A DNA stretch of 64,000 bases from Polynucleobacter sp. MWH-UH23A. Its GTDB lineage: Bacteria; Pseudomonadota; Gammaproteobacteria; Burkholderiales; Burkholderiaceae. The stretch lies in contig NZ_CP099572.1 in NCBI RefSeq assembly GCF_040409805.1, forward strand, positions 744,001 to 808,000. Direction: 5' to 3'. Below the pieces are notes generated by a model, which searched no databases, was not told the origin of the DNA, and worked only from the letters and a program-made list of their open reading frames with translations. Shown piece after piece: positions 19,666 to 31,332 of this stretch; position 1 is the first letter of the stretch; every line of letters begins with the position of its first letter. A program made the translations under genes and the position numbers.

Positions 19666-19896
19666 ATGAAGAACATAAAAAAGCAAGAACTTTTCGCGAA
19701 GAAAAAAAATAGATTAAAAAATTCAGATCCTGAAATTACGTTATCTATATCAGTGGATGTAGGTGATCGTAAAACCTTTCCGAAGGGATTTGTTGATAGA
19801 GATAAATTGAATGCAACTACCGAAGTTGAAATTGAGTTGCATAAACGAGAAGATGATGAGCAGGCGAGATTAGATGCGCTAAACAAAAACGCCTAG
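19666..19896 (+). CDS. Small basic/charged hypothetical protein
   Basis: A 76-residue soluble, highly charged protein rich in Lys, Asp and Glu, with no signal or membrane segment. I do not recognise the family. ATG 19666 is chosen because GAGGT (19656-19660) lies 5 nt upstream; an in-frame TTG at 19618 would extend it. The stop codon TAG lies inside the second terminator hairpin, so the end of translation and transcription overlap. It is bracketed by two identical terminators. Confidence 0.55.
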   Translation: MKNIKKQELFAKKKNRLKNSDPEITLSISVDVGDRKTFPKGFVDRDKLNATTEVEIELHKREDDEQARLDALNKNA

Positions 19897-19913
19897 CATT
19901 GCTAGGCGTTTTT
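19881..19913 (+). repeat. 33-bp direct repeat and terminator, copy 2
   Basis: Identical to 19569-19601. It forms a terminator for the small 76-residue ORF and, read in reverse, could serve the convergent trxB gene. Confidence 0.9.
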
Positions 19914-19931
19914 ATTCGGTAGTTATAAAAC

Positions 19932-23240
<3,309 letters not shown>

Positions 23241-23247
23241 TTTCCCT

Positions 23248-23931
23248 TTGCGAAAATTCTGGTCCGCGGTATTCATTGGTGTTTCATGTATTGCTCTGTC
23301 TAACTTAGCCCTGGCAGAAGGCGACACAGGCTCTGATCAGTTGCGTCAATTTGTTCGTAATTCCAAAACTGCTGAAGGTGATTTTGTTCAGCAACAACTA
23401 CGAGCACCTAAGGCTAATGAACCACAAGACAAAGGTCTTAAGGTTGTTCGCCAAACCCAAGGTCATTTTGTATTTCAAAGACCGGGCCGATTTGTTTGGG
23501 ACACACAAAAACCTTATGAGCAAAAACTCATCACCAATGGAAGTCAATTGGTCTTGTGGGATAAAGATTTAAATCAAGCAACTATTCGTCCTGCGGGTCA
23601 AGCTTTAGCTGCTACACCAGCCGCAATCTTATTTGGTGAAACTTCACTGGATCAGCATTTCGACTTAATTGATGGTGAGGAGCGTCTAGGAATGAAGTGG
23701 GTTGCATTGCTGCCTAAAAAGGATCCTAGTGCTAAGAATAAAAATGACTTGCCGTATACAAAGATATCGATTGGCATGAGCAATGGTCTGCCAAAGGCTT
23801 TAGAGTTAGTGGACGGTTTAGGCAGCGTGGTTTTGGTGACGTTAGATAGAATCCAGTTAAACGTCAATTTGCCAGCTAATCGTTTTAATTTCACTCCTCC
23901 TGCGGGAGCTGAAGTCTTACGCTTAAACTAG
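23248..23931 (+). CDS. lolA: Outer-membrane lipoprotein carrier protein LolA
   Basis: 228 residues from TTG 23248, which directly follows the ftsK stop with GGAG at 23234-23237. This start gives a clean signal peptide (RKFWSAVFIGVSCIALSNLALA). The frame is open far upstream inside ftsK, so GTG 23212 or ATG 23200 are alternatives. The mature part has the LolA pattern (LRQFVRNSKTAEGDFVQQQ, RPGRFVWDTQKPYEQKL, NRFNFTPPAGAEVL). It carries lipoproteins across the periplasm. The ftsK-lolA-serS order is a conserved block. Confidence 0.92.
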   Translation: MRKFWSAVFIGVSCIALSNLALAEGDTGSDQLRQFVRNSKTAEGDFVQQQLRAPKANEPQDKGLKVVRQTQGHFVFQRPGRFVWDTQKPYEQKLITNGSQLVLWDKDLNQATIRPAGQALAATPAAILFGETSLDQHFDLIDGEERLGMKWVALLPKKDPSAKNKNDLPYTKISIGMSNGLPKALELVDGLGSVVLVTLDRIQLNVNLPANRFNFTPPAGAEVLRLN

Positions 23932-23965
23932 AGCCTAGAAAATAGCTAAAACAAATAACCCTTAA

Positions 23966-25291
<1,326 letters not shown>

Positions 25292-25354
25292 GTAGGGCTA
25301 ATTCAGCACCAGGCACTTAAAAATCACCCCAAAGCTATAATTTCCTTTCGGTTC

Positions 25355-25444
25355 GGAGAGGTGGCAGAGTGGTTGAATGTACCGCACTCGAAATGCGGCG
25401 TAGGGTAAAACCTATCGAGGGTTCGAATCCCTCCCTCTCCGCCA
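25355..25444 (+). tRNA. tRNA-Ser (CGA anticodon), integration site of the element
   Basis: A 90-nt class II tRNA. The acceptor arms GGAGAGG and CCTCTCC pair, the anticodon stem CCGCA/TGCGG holds loop CTCGAAA giving CGA, there is a long variable arm, and the CCA end is encoded (25442-25444). Its 3' end is repeated at 32662-32682 as the right attachment site, so the tRNA stays intact at the left boundary. Confidence 0.95.
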
Positions 25445-25447
25445 TAT
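25427..25447 (+). repeat. attL: 21-bp direct repeat in the tRNA-Ser 3' end
   Basis: The 21 bases match 32662-32682 exactly. They cover the T-arm 3' strand, acceptor strand, discriminator base, CCA and three following bases. Confidence 0.92.
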
Positions 25448-25495
25448 ATAAAATATCCTTATAAAACAATTACTTATAGGATTATTGGCGATGTA

Positions 25496-25520
25496 TTTTG
25501 TACTACAATTTTGTACAACA
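25496..25520 (+). repeat. Left-end paired 12-bp arm-like repeats
   Basis: TTTTGTACTACA (25496-25507) and TTTTGTACAACA (25509-25520) are direct copies 13 bp apart. The same pair, in the same orientation and spacing, occurs at the right end (32577-32601). They lie 49 bp inside attL, where recombinase arm-type or excisionase sites are expected. Confidence 0.65.
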
Positions 25521-25571
25521 ATTTCTCCCTAATTTATAAACTCCCTTATATTTGCTCTTGCCGAGACCAGC

Positions 25572-25984
25572 TTGGTGGGGGGTGGGGTAATATTGGTTTC
25601 GAAATCAATAAGCATCTTAGCGTCTTTGCAAAATGCCAACTTTAAAAGGGCGGCACTAGCGCTAATTGCGGTGTTGATGTTTGGTTGTGCAACGCCTCCT
25701 CAATCAGACCCCTCTCAGGTTGAGATTTCATGTGCCAAGAACTGCTCGGAAACGCTTGCTACTTGTACTAGCGGTTTTAAGTTTTTTCCTGTTGTTGCTC
25801 AAAAGCAATGTAATGATAACTATGACATTTGTATTAAAGGCTGTCCGCCAAGGGTTGCAATAGTCCAAGCAATACAAAATAGCCCATCTGTAAAGCTTGA
25901 AGAGCTTATCAAATGCTTAAAAAGGGGTTAATCGGTCAAAAAGACTACGACGCTAAAAAGGCTGAAATATTGAAGAGCGTGTAA
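25572..25984 (+). pseudogene. Cys-rich lipoprotein with SHOCT-like tail, frameshifted
   Basis: The intact frame (to 25931) gives about 119 residues: a hydrophobic leader and relaxed lipobox LMFGC, then six cysteines in mirror spacing, CxxxC-x6-C...C-x6-CxxxC, suggesting a disulfide-pinned helical hairpin. The frame ends in KLEELIKCLKRG and stops. In the -1 frame the sequence continues KGLIGQKDYDAKKAEILKSV to a stop at 25984, a recognisable SHOCT tail. One extra A in the A5 run at 25919-25923 would join the frames. The start is uncertain (TTG 25572, 25593 or 25626; no good ATG). This could be a real mutation, a sequencing error or slippage. Confidence 0.55.
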
Positions 25985-26070
25985 TTCTTTAAGCGCACTA
26001 TGGAGAGGTTCTGCTTCGATAAATAAAAGCCATCAATAATCAATCAACCAGGGCTTTCGATTTATGCGTG

Positions 26071-26232
26071 CTACACGAACCAAAGATAGATTCCATGGAG
26101 AATTCCAATTGGGAAAAATATTGCGCCCGCTACAAGAAATCCCCAAGCATTATGTCCAAAGCAGTAAATAATATGGGTAAGCCAAGCCGCAACAGAGGCG
26201 AACCCCAAAGCCCAGCCGAATATATTTCCCAT
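26071..26232 (-). CDS. Small two-helix membrane protein
   Basis: A 53-residue ORF starting MGNIFGWALGF. AAGGGA lies 8 nt before the ATG on the minus strand. Two hydrophobic segments flank a central HNAWG, and the protein ends ILHGIYLWFV. Similar mini-proteins occur in proteobacterial phages and islands (from memory, without a named function). It is in line with the other minus-strand genes of this part of the element. Probably an inner-membrane peptide. Confidence 0.65.
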   Translation of the reverse strand: MGNIFGWALGFASVAAWLTHIIYCFGHNAWGFLVAGAIFFPIGILHGIYLWFV

Positions 26233-26296
26233 TAGATTTCCCTTATGAAGTTTCTGAATAATTGAAAAGAAGTGCTATTTAAACCGTAGGGTTTAA

Positions 26297-26587
26297 TTAA
26301 CAAGGGTGCTGCTTCCATTTATTAAAAAAGAAAAGGTAGTAGCAAGTAGCTATATCAATAAGTATCCAAACAATTTTTGTTAGATGGATGGGTATAAGTG
26401 GGTTGAATAAAAAAGCTATTGCAATGAGTATTGCCTTGTTTGACTTAGAAAGGGTGCTCCAACTTGCATATGCCAAGTAGACGCCACCAAAACATATGAG
26501 CACTCTCACAATCAAATAGAATTTGTATGGGAGAGGAAGTATTGCTAAGAAAGCTATTCCACTAAGTATCTTATGCATTTCAGACAT
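26297..26587 (-). CDS. Small membrane protein, DUF6804-like
   Basis: 96 residues with three to four hydrophobic segments (about 7-25, 27-43, 50-66 and 70-88) and the pattern LFNPLIPIHL near residue 60, typical of the DUF6804 family as I recall it. Function unknown. It ends 64 bp before the previous small membrane ORF starts; the gene upstream, 26600-27274, lies 12 nt away, so they are probably co-transcribed. Confidence 0.65.
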   Translation of the reverse strand: MSEMHKILSGIAFLAILPLPYKFYLIVRVLICFGGVYLAYASWSTLSKSNKAILIAIAFLFNPLIPIHLTKIVWILIDIATCYYLFFFNKWKQHPC

Positions 26588-26599
26588 TTCCTGCGCAAA

Positions 26600-27274
26600 T
26601 TATTTGGATGTGGCTTGCTTATCTAGGCGCTCCATATTTTGCGAGGCTTCTCGCAATATCGGAACCATACATTTTTTGAAATCAGTAACAGCATTATTAT
26701 TTTTAATGCGAATCCCTGCATCATTAACATCTGAAACTGTTAGGTCAAGTGGTGCGAGGATATCCATCCCCCCCTTGCCAAGGTTAAATGCAACTGATAC
26801 TTTCTTGGAATCTATGATTTGTGTAAATATCTCCATTGCTGCATCATCGAAATTAAAACCAGAGGTTAGTCCACCAGGAGATTCTGACGGCTCACCCCCT
26901 AAGTATCCCTTGCTATTATTTACCCCGCTTGGCGCTACCAAATATGCAAAGTAAGGTCTTTTTGGGATTGCCTTGGCTCTGGGCTGTATTGGGTTAATTT
27001 TATAGTTAACAACCTTTAGGGAAACAATGATATTTGACCTGTTTTCGGTGATACCCATTCCAAGCGACCCGCTAACCGAATAATTGGCGTCCCTTTCATA
27101 AGCGCTGCTTTTAATGATTGATGTGAAATTGAGTAGGCAGAATTGCGGATTGCCTTGGACTGTCACAGGCTGAAATGAGACTTTATATGTGCCATACATG
27201 TCCTCCGTGGGGGAAGCAGCAGAGCTCGATATCAGACTAATAAGCAGGATTAGCATCGGCACTACTCTTTTCAT
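26600..27274 (-). CDS. Exported hypothetical protein
   Basis: 224 residues with an N-terminal signal peptide (MKRVVPMLILLISLISSSAA) and a soluble, probably beta-rich mature part containing two cysteines, one early (about residue 46) and one late (KKCMVPILRE). I do not recognise the family. Its ATG overlaps the stop of the upstream gene (ATGA), so the two are translationally coupled and may act together in the periplasm. Confidence 0.65.
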   Translation of the reverse strand: MKRVVPMLILLISLISSSAASPTEDMYGTYKVSFQPVTVQGNPQFCLLNFTSIIKSSAYERDANYSVSGSLGMGITENRSNIIVSLKVVNYKINPIQPRAKAIPKRPYFAYLVAPSGVNNSKGYLGGEPSESPGGLTSGFNFDDAAMEIFTQIIDSKKVSVAFNLGKGGMDILAPLDLTVSDVNDAGIRIKNNNAVTDFKKCMVPILREASQNMERLDKQATSK

Positions 27275-27474
27275 TTTTTTGGCTTTCTTCCGCCTGCATT
27301 AAGGCAGGCTTGCATGGTCGGATATGGCGTGAAATTCTTAGTTTGCTTGTAATAGGTGGTATCAGGGGCATGGCAAATGCCTGATTTACTCATTTTTATG
27401 GGCTCTGAAGCTGAGAATGCTGCTGTAACCAATAAAAAGCTTGTAATTAGGGAAATGACTATAGATTTCATCAT
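27271..27474 (-). CDS. Small periplasmic protein with GICH...GGR motif
   Basis: 67 residues: signal peptide (to about residue 22), then SGICHAPDTTYYKQT and TMQACLNAGGRKPKK. The core ICHxPxxxYYxxTKxFTxYxTMxxCLxxGGR is a compact two-cysteine motif that I have seen in many small exported proteins of phages and islands, sometimes attached to nuclease domains. No catalytic residues are visible here. It overlaps the next gene by 4 nt. Confidence 0.65.
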   Translation of the reverse strand: MMKSIVISLITSFLLVTAAFSASEPIKMSKSGICHAPDTTYYKQTKNFTPYPTMQACLNAGGRKPKK

Positions 27475-27532
27475 TAAACAGTATCACAATCTAAACTCAA
27501 GTCAAACAGCCATTTCTCAAAGGGGGTCGTTT

Positions 27533-27868
27533 ATGAATATGAAAATTAATCAAATATTTGCTGGGTTATTTCTCTCTTCTGCCGCAGCGTTTGCAAATGC
27601 TAATTGCTATGGAACAGCAAATTCCTATAACTGCTATGACTCCCAAAGTGGGAATTCCTACAATGTCCAGAAGTATGGCAATACCACTCAAATGCAGGGA
27701 TATAACGCAAATACGGGTAACAGCTGGAGTCAAAACAGCAACACATATGGGAATCAGACATATACACAAGGCACTGCAAGCAATGGTAATTCATGGAATC
27801 AAACAACCACTCCTAATGCTGTATATGGCACAGACTCAAGAGGCAATTATTACTATAGGAATAGATAG
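27533..27868 (+). CDS. Exported Asn/Gly/Tyr/Ser/Thr-rich low-complexity protein
   Basis: 111 residues: signal peptide (to about residue 22), then two early cysteines and a tail made of short imperfect repeats of the GNSW/NxxTYGNxT type, rich in Asn, Gln, Gly, Tyr and Thr. AGGGGGT precedes ATG 27533; the frame open upstream to 27356 is not supported. Similar small repeats occur in proteobacterial islands, function unknown. The composition would suit a surface-exposed or self-associating protein (inference). Confidence 0.65.
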   Translation: MNMKINQIFAGLFLSSAAAFANANCYGTANSYNCYDSQSGNSYNVQKYGNTTQMQGYNANTGNSWSQNSNTYGNQTYTQGTASNGNSWNQTTTPNAVYGTDSRGNYYYRNR

Positions 27869-27938
27869 ACATTTCTTGCGAGATTGAGTCCAAAAAAGAT
27901 GGTAATGAATATTATGTTTCCAAACGTTAAGGCAACTA

Positions 27939-28277
27939 GTGTCTGATGCATTAAAGGCAGTCCTTTGGATAGCTGGTTTTTATTTTGTATACACGAACTT
28001 TATAGGCAATGAGTCAGGTTGCGATAAGTACGCATCTAAATTCTCATGCAGTTATGTTGAGAAAAAAGCTAACTATGATGTCTATTATTGGCGGAATGTT
28101 TCTGACGGAGACTCTGCCGATGAAAAATACATCGGCTCTACTATAGGACTGGCTCAATGTCGAGATTATGCAATTTCCCATGCGAACTATATTCACGAGA
28201 GATGGAATGAACGTTCCTATATCTGTATGTTAGTTAAGGATGGAAAGAATTTGGAGAAGCACCGACTTATTTATTAA
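27939..28277 (+). CDS. Hypothetical protein with N-terminal membrane segment
   Basis: 112 residues, one hydrophobic segment near the N-terminus (about 5-22), then a Cys/Tyr-rich exterior domain (GCDKYASKFSC, YIGSTIGLAQCRDYA). GTG start at 27939 with TAAGG 8 nt upstream. The YIGxTxGLxxCR pattern recurs in small island proteins I have seen without a known role. It ends 2 nt before the next gene starts, so the two form an operon. Confidence 0.6.
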   Translation: MSDALKAVLWIAGFYFVYTNFIGNESGCDKYASKFSCSYVEKKANYDVYYWRNVSDGDSADEKYIGSTIGLAQCRDYAISHANYIHERWNERSYICMLVKDGKNLEKHRLIY

Positions 28278-28279
28278 TT

Positions 28280-28669
28280 ATGAAAAAACTTATATGCCTT
28301 TACTTGCTAATTTATTCCTGCTACTTGCATGCAGCTGGTTGGGAGGAGGTCGAAGGACTCACCGGTACTGAAGCGGCTCACTATATTGACCGGACTAGAA
28401 TTAAGAAGATGGGACCTAATCAGGCTTCGTTATGGTTGCTATTAAATAGAAAAACTCCAACTATCTACGAAGGTCAATCCGTATGGTCTACTGCCAGTCT
28501 TTTGGAGTTTGATTGCAAGCAACAAAAATACAGGATCGGTATCACCTACTATTACTCTAAACCCATGGGCGAAGGTGTTGTTATAGGAAATTTGAGTGTG
28601 CCTGCTTTGTATCAGCCCCCGGCTCCCAATAGTCCGCCAGAGTTATACATGATGATTGCTTGTAAATAA
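28280..28669 (+). CDS. Exported protein resembling surface-adhesin protein E
   Basis: 129 residues with a signal peptide (to about residue 18). The mature pattern is W-EEV...YIDRTRIKKMG...ASLWLLLNRK...EFDCKQQKYRIG...CK: a tryptophan start, YxDxxxI strand, WLLLN strand and two cysteines. That is the layout of the surface-adhesin E family of small periplasmic or outer-membrane proteins. The similarity is from motif memory only. It follows 27939-28277 directly. Confidence 0.6.
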   Translation: MKKLICLYLLIYSCYLHAAGWEEVEGLTGTEAAHYIDRTRIKKMGPNQASLWLLLNRKTPTIYEGQSVWSTASLLEFDCKQQKYRIGITYYYSKPMGEGVVIGNLSVPALYQPPAPNSPPELYMMIACK

Positions 28670-28723
28670 AGGTAGATTCGGTGGCTTATGAACCCCTCTA
28701 TAGGGAGACTAAGGTGACTAAGT

Positions 28724-28748
28724 TATATCTATATGTATATAGATAGTT
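28724..28748. repeat. AT-rich inverted repeat between convergent genes
   Basis: ATCTATAT and ATATAGAT form a near-perfect palindrome around GT, between the plus-strand adhesin-E-like gene and the minus-strand polymerase-like gene. It may act as a weak bidirectional terminator. Confidence 0.35.
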
Positions 28749-28763
28749 AATTAAGTGCACATC

Positions 28764-30005
28764 CTATAGAGCTTCTATAGCGACTGTAGCGTCTAAGTTG
28801 GTATGTTCTTTAAAGGCTTTAAGCATTACTTCTTTAGCAATATTCTTAGCAGACTCCTTAACCAAGATGCAGTCGTGTATAGGTAGGGCAACTATTCCTT
28901 TGCTATTTAGCCTAAGCAGAACATCAACCAATATCTCACTTTCCATGAACATAAACTTCATTCCATTTGTTTTGCCAAAGAGTTTAGTAATAGGTTTATG
29001 AAAAGAGTAAATATCAGCAATTAAATGTTGCTCTATATTCTCTCGGTAAGGGTAAAGCTTTTGAATCTTCTTGGGCATTGTCCACTCATTTGATGAGGTT
29101 GAATTTAGCATCACATTTATGAGCTTCTTAGTGGCTTCTCTGGCTTTCTCCCAATTGGGTATTAGGTAGCCATCATCAAAGGTTATCGGTGCTTTAGCAA
29201 GGCTGTATGCAAGTCTGACAGCCATCTGCCCATAATCAAGACTAACGACCCATTCGTCATCAATTGTGATGTCTCTGATGTCTTCAGACTTCATTGAAAT
29301 CCAAAATCCTCCATAAACTCGTCCGCCTTGCTCAAAGCTGCCGTTATTAAATATACACTTTAATTCAATTCTTGAGTCATCGATGTCCTTGTCGCCGTGA
29401 TAGCAAATATCAGCGCTTCTTAAAAAGGCATTAATTTGCTCCATTTCATCTCTGTACTGAGTTGCTAATTCTGTTTCAGGATATTTAATTAACCTACCTT
29501 TTGCTTGACCATTTACTTTTTCTGCTCGCAATTCAAGTACATTTTTAGATTTCTCTAATGTAAGGTCTAAATAGGTAAGTTTGCGTTCGTTAATGCGAGT
29601 TTTGAGGCGTTTTCCAGCCCAGAATGAGGTCACCTCACCAGTCTTTTGATTGCCTGCCTGAACCTCTAAAAAAGCCATCTCTGGAGTTGCTAAATTCTTG
29701 ATATTTTGAGATAAAGTATTGTTCAAAATAGACGATTCAGAGTCTTTGCGACTTAGATGTCGATTTGACAGGCTTATAGCAATTCGTTTATCAGCTCCAG
29801 TTAAGTGTCGATGAACTGCTTCACAAATAATGGCTTCAATTTGCCTATTAAATATCTCTAAATCTCTCTTTTTTCGTGACCTCTTTCTTAGTCCTAAATG
29901 ACGCTCATAATTCTGCATTTGATTGATTACATCAGCAATTAAAGTCTTTGCTGAGGCTGTTTTAGCCTGTCTAAGTGGATTAAAGAAGCGGTCTCTTTTT
30001 GTCAT
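28764..30005 (-). CDS. Family-A-polymerase-like (palm) protein, divergent
   Basis: 413 residues from ATG 30005. An open frame with GTG 30179 would add 58 residues containing a CxxC and further Cys; which start is used is unclear, as neither has a good ribosome-binding site. The C-terminal half has the family-A polymerase motifs. A GGRVYGGFW element comes first, then motif A SLDYGQMAVR (Asp 257, Arg 264). Motif B-like RxxxK follows (R289, K293) in REATKKLINVMLN, and motif C is LPIHDCILV (His 377, Asp 378). The motif A Glu (steric gate) is Ala, and both aromatics of the O helix are Asn. I recall an unnamed family in proteobacterial islands with this pattern. It is probably a nucleotide polymerase or primase of the element (inference). 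Confidence 0.6.
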   Translation of the reverse strand: MTKRDRFFNPLRQAKTASAKTLIADVINQMQNYERHLGLRKRSRKKRDLEIFNRQIEAIICEAVHRHLTGADKRIAISLSNRHLSRKDSESSILNNTLSQNIKNLATPEMAFLEVQAGNQKTGEVTSFWAGKRLKTRINERKLTYLDLTLEKSKNVLELRAEKVNGQAKGRLIKYPETELATQYRDEMEQINAFLRSADICYHGDKDIDDSRIELKCIFNNGSFEQGGRVYGGFWISMKSEDIRDITIDDEWVVSLDYGQMAVRLAYSLAKAPITFDDGYLIPNWEKAREATKKLINVMLNSTSSNEWTMPKKIQKLYPYRENIEQHLIADIYSFHKPITKLFGKTNGMKFMFMESEILVDVLLRLNSKGIVALPIHDCILVKESAKNIAKEVMLKAFKEHTNLDATVAIEAL

Positions 30006-30199
30006 GAAAAGTAGTGAATAATTACCTTTAATTAAACACAGTTTAGGGTGCTTTTTAGCTATACATGCACGATAAATTAATCTTTTTTGCCAAGATGATT
30101 TATGTATAGACCATCTACTATAAGTACAGGAATCGCAAGAAAAAAAATACTTATGATTCTCTGCCAAGTTAATCGCCACAGCATAAATAATTGCAAAGT

Positions 30200-30352
30200 T
30201 TATCCCTCTAAATAAAAGCAGGGTAATAAATTGTTGATTTGCTCTCCACTTGACTCCTTCTGTGCTCTTTCAAAGCTAGATGTAATGGTCCAGATGCCAA
30301 GACTTATTAATCCAAGCATTGTGATAAGTCCACTAATATCTTTTAAATCCAT
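30200..30352 (-). CDS. Small single-helix membrane protein
   Basis: A 50-residue ORF starting MDLKDISGLITMLGL, with one hydrophobic helix (about 8-25) and a polar tail. GGAG lies about 9 nt before the ATG, and the ATG overlaps the stop of the preceding small ORF by one base (TAATG). Family unknown. Confidence 0.5.
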   Translation of the reverse strand: MDLKDISGLITMLGLISLGIWTITSSFERAQKESSGEQINNLLPCFYLEG

Positions 30353-30489
30353 TATTTATTCTCCACGGGACTTCTAAGGGAATGTCGTTTCATGAGGTCA
30401 ATCAAGTCTCCAGTCAGTTGATTCAGACTTTTTAGATACTTTATGGCTTCATCAAGTTCTCTATGATGACGGTGCAGGAATATCTCCAT
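30352..30489 (-). CDS. Small charged helical protein
   Basis: A 45-residue ORF starting MEIFLHRHHREL. It is predicted as one long amphipathic helix rich in His, Lys, Glu and Leu. The coding-like frame extends upstream of the ATG to a TAG, so a longer non-ATG form is possible. It overlaps the next small gene by one base (TAATG), which supports real translation. Family unknown. Confidence 0.4.
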   Translation of the reverse strand: MEIFLHRHHRELDEAIKYLKSLNQLTGDLIDLMKRHSLRSPVENK

Positions 30490-30606
30490 TTCCGTATCCG
30501 AATACTTCGCATGAAGTTCTAACCAGTAGGACTTATCCTAATAAATCCTTGCGTCCAAAGTTACATAGGACTGAATATCTGGCTGGAATGAGGATTGCTT
30601 TAAATG

Positions 30607-30723
30607 CTATATAACAGGGTTTAAGCGCTCTTTATGATGTTCAAATGACATTGTGCAATCATTTGTTATGTTTGCAGGGGTTTCAGCAGCCTCTATCTGC
30701 TCCATGAAAGTCTTGGTGCTCAT
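30607..30723 (-). CDS. 38-residue small protein
   Basis: A short ORF starting MSTKTFMEQIEAAE, behind a strong AAGGAG at 7 nt spacing on the minus strand. It is soluble and acidic with one cysteine. The ribosome-binding site is the main evidence. It leads the small-ORF series upstream of the polymerase-like gene. Confidence 0.4.
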   Translation of the reverse strand: MSTKTFMEQIEAAETPANITNDCTMSFEHHKERLNPVI

Positions 30724-30793
30724 GAAATAACTCCTTTTGATGGGTTAAATCACCCTTAGCAGATTGGAAATAGTAAAGTTAATACCTCATTCT

Positions 30794-31312
30794 CTATCTT
30801 AGTCGGCGAACCTGTACCGCTTGTTTAACTCCCTGAACCTGCATAAAAAATGCACCACCGTTTTGGTAGATTAAGACTTTTGGGGCGTATGCATAATGGT
30901 AGTAGTAGTAATAGGTTGCTTGTTGCCAAACTTGACCATTCATGAGGGCATAGATGGATTCACCTTCCCAGCCTTTGAATTCTCCATTAATAGAGGATTC
31001 AATAATGTCACCAGAGGGCCTTGTAGACCCCCCAGATGACACTTGTTGTACATTAAGTTTTTTGCCGTTAATTAAGAGTTTTCCAGCGCTCGGGCAAATT
31101 ACTACATTAGGATAATATTCATACAAATACTCATATTCGTATTTGACTTGCCATATTCCACCACTTGCGAGCTTAAAAATTTCATCGTTATTTCCCATGA
31201 ATGGCGTCGGAGAGAGGATGGAGTCTTTGTAGCAGTTTGCTGATGCTTGAGACGCAGCATTTAACAATAAGGTGAATAAAACAGCATTCATAAGGTTGCT
31301 TAATCTAAGCAT
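30794..31312 (-). CDS. Exported Tyr-rich tandem-repeat protein
   Basis: 172 residues with signal peptide (to about residue 25). The mature part consists of two copies of one unit. Unit 1 has NDEIFKLASGGIWQVKYEYE then YPNVVICPSAGKLLINGKKL; unit 2 has ESIYALMNGQVWQQATYYYY then APKVLIYQNGGAFFMQVQGV. Each unit is an I/Y-x-L-x-x-G-x-V/IW strand, a YxYxYxY strand and a VxI/L-Y strand, like an SH3-type beta barrel. I recall relatives in islands, without a known function. Confidence 0.65.
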   Translation of the reverse strand: MLRLSNLMNAVLFTLLLNAASQASANCYKDSILSPTPFMGNNDEIFKLASGGIWQVKYEYEYLYEYYPNVVICPSAGKLLINGKKLNVQQVSSGGSTRPSGDIIESSINGEFKGWEGESIYALMNGQVWQQATYYYYYHYAYAPKVLIYQNGGAFFMQVQGVKQAVQVRRLR

Positions 31313-31332
31313 GGAAGTTTCCTGTTTGTGTG

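Noticed and set aside
27600..27860. Repeats in the Asn/Gly-rich protein considered as a CRISPR-like or DNA repeat array
   Set aside because: Units are irregular in DNA, spacers are absent and the pattern is explained by codons of a low-complexity protein.
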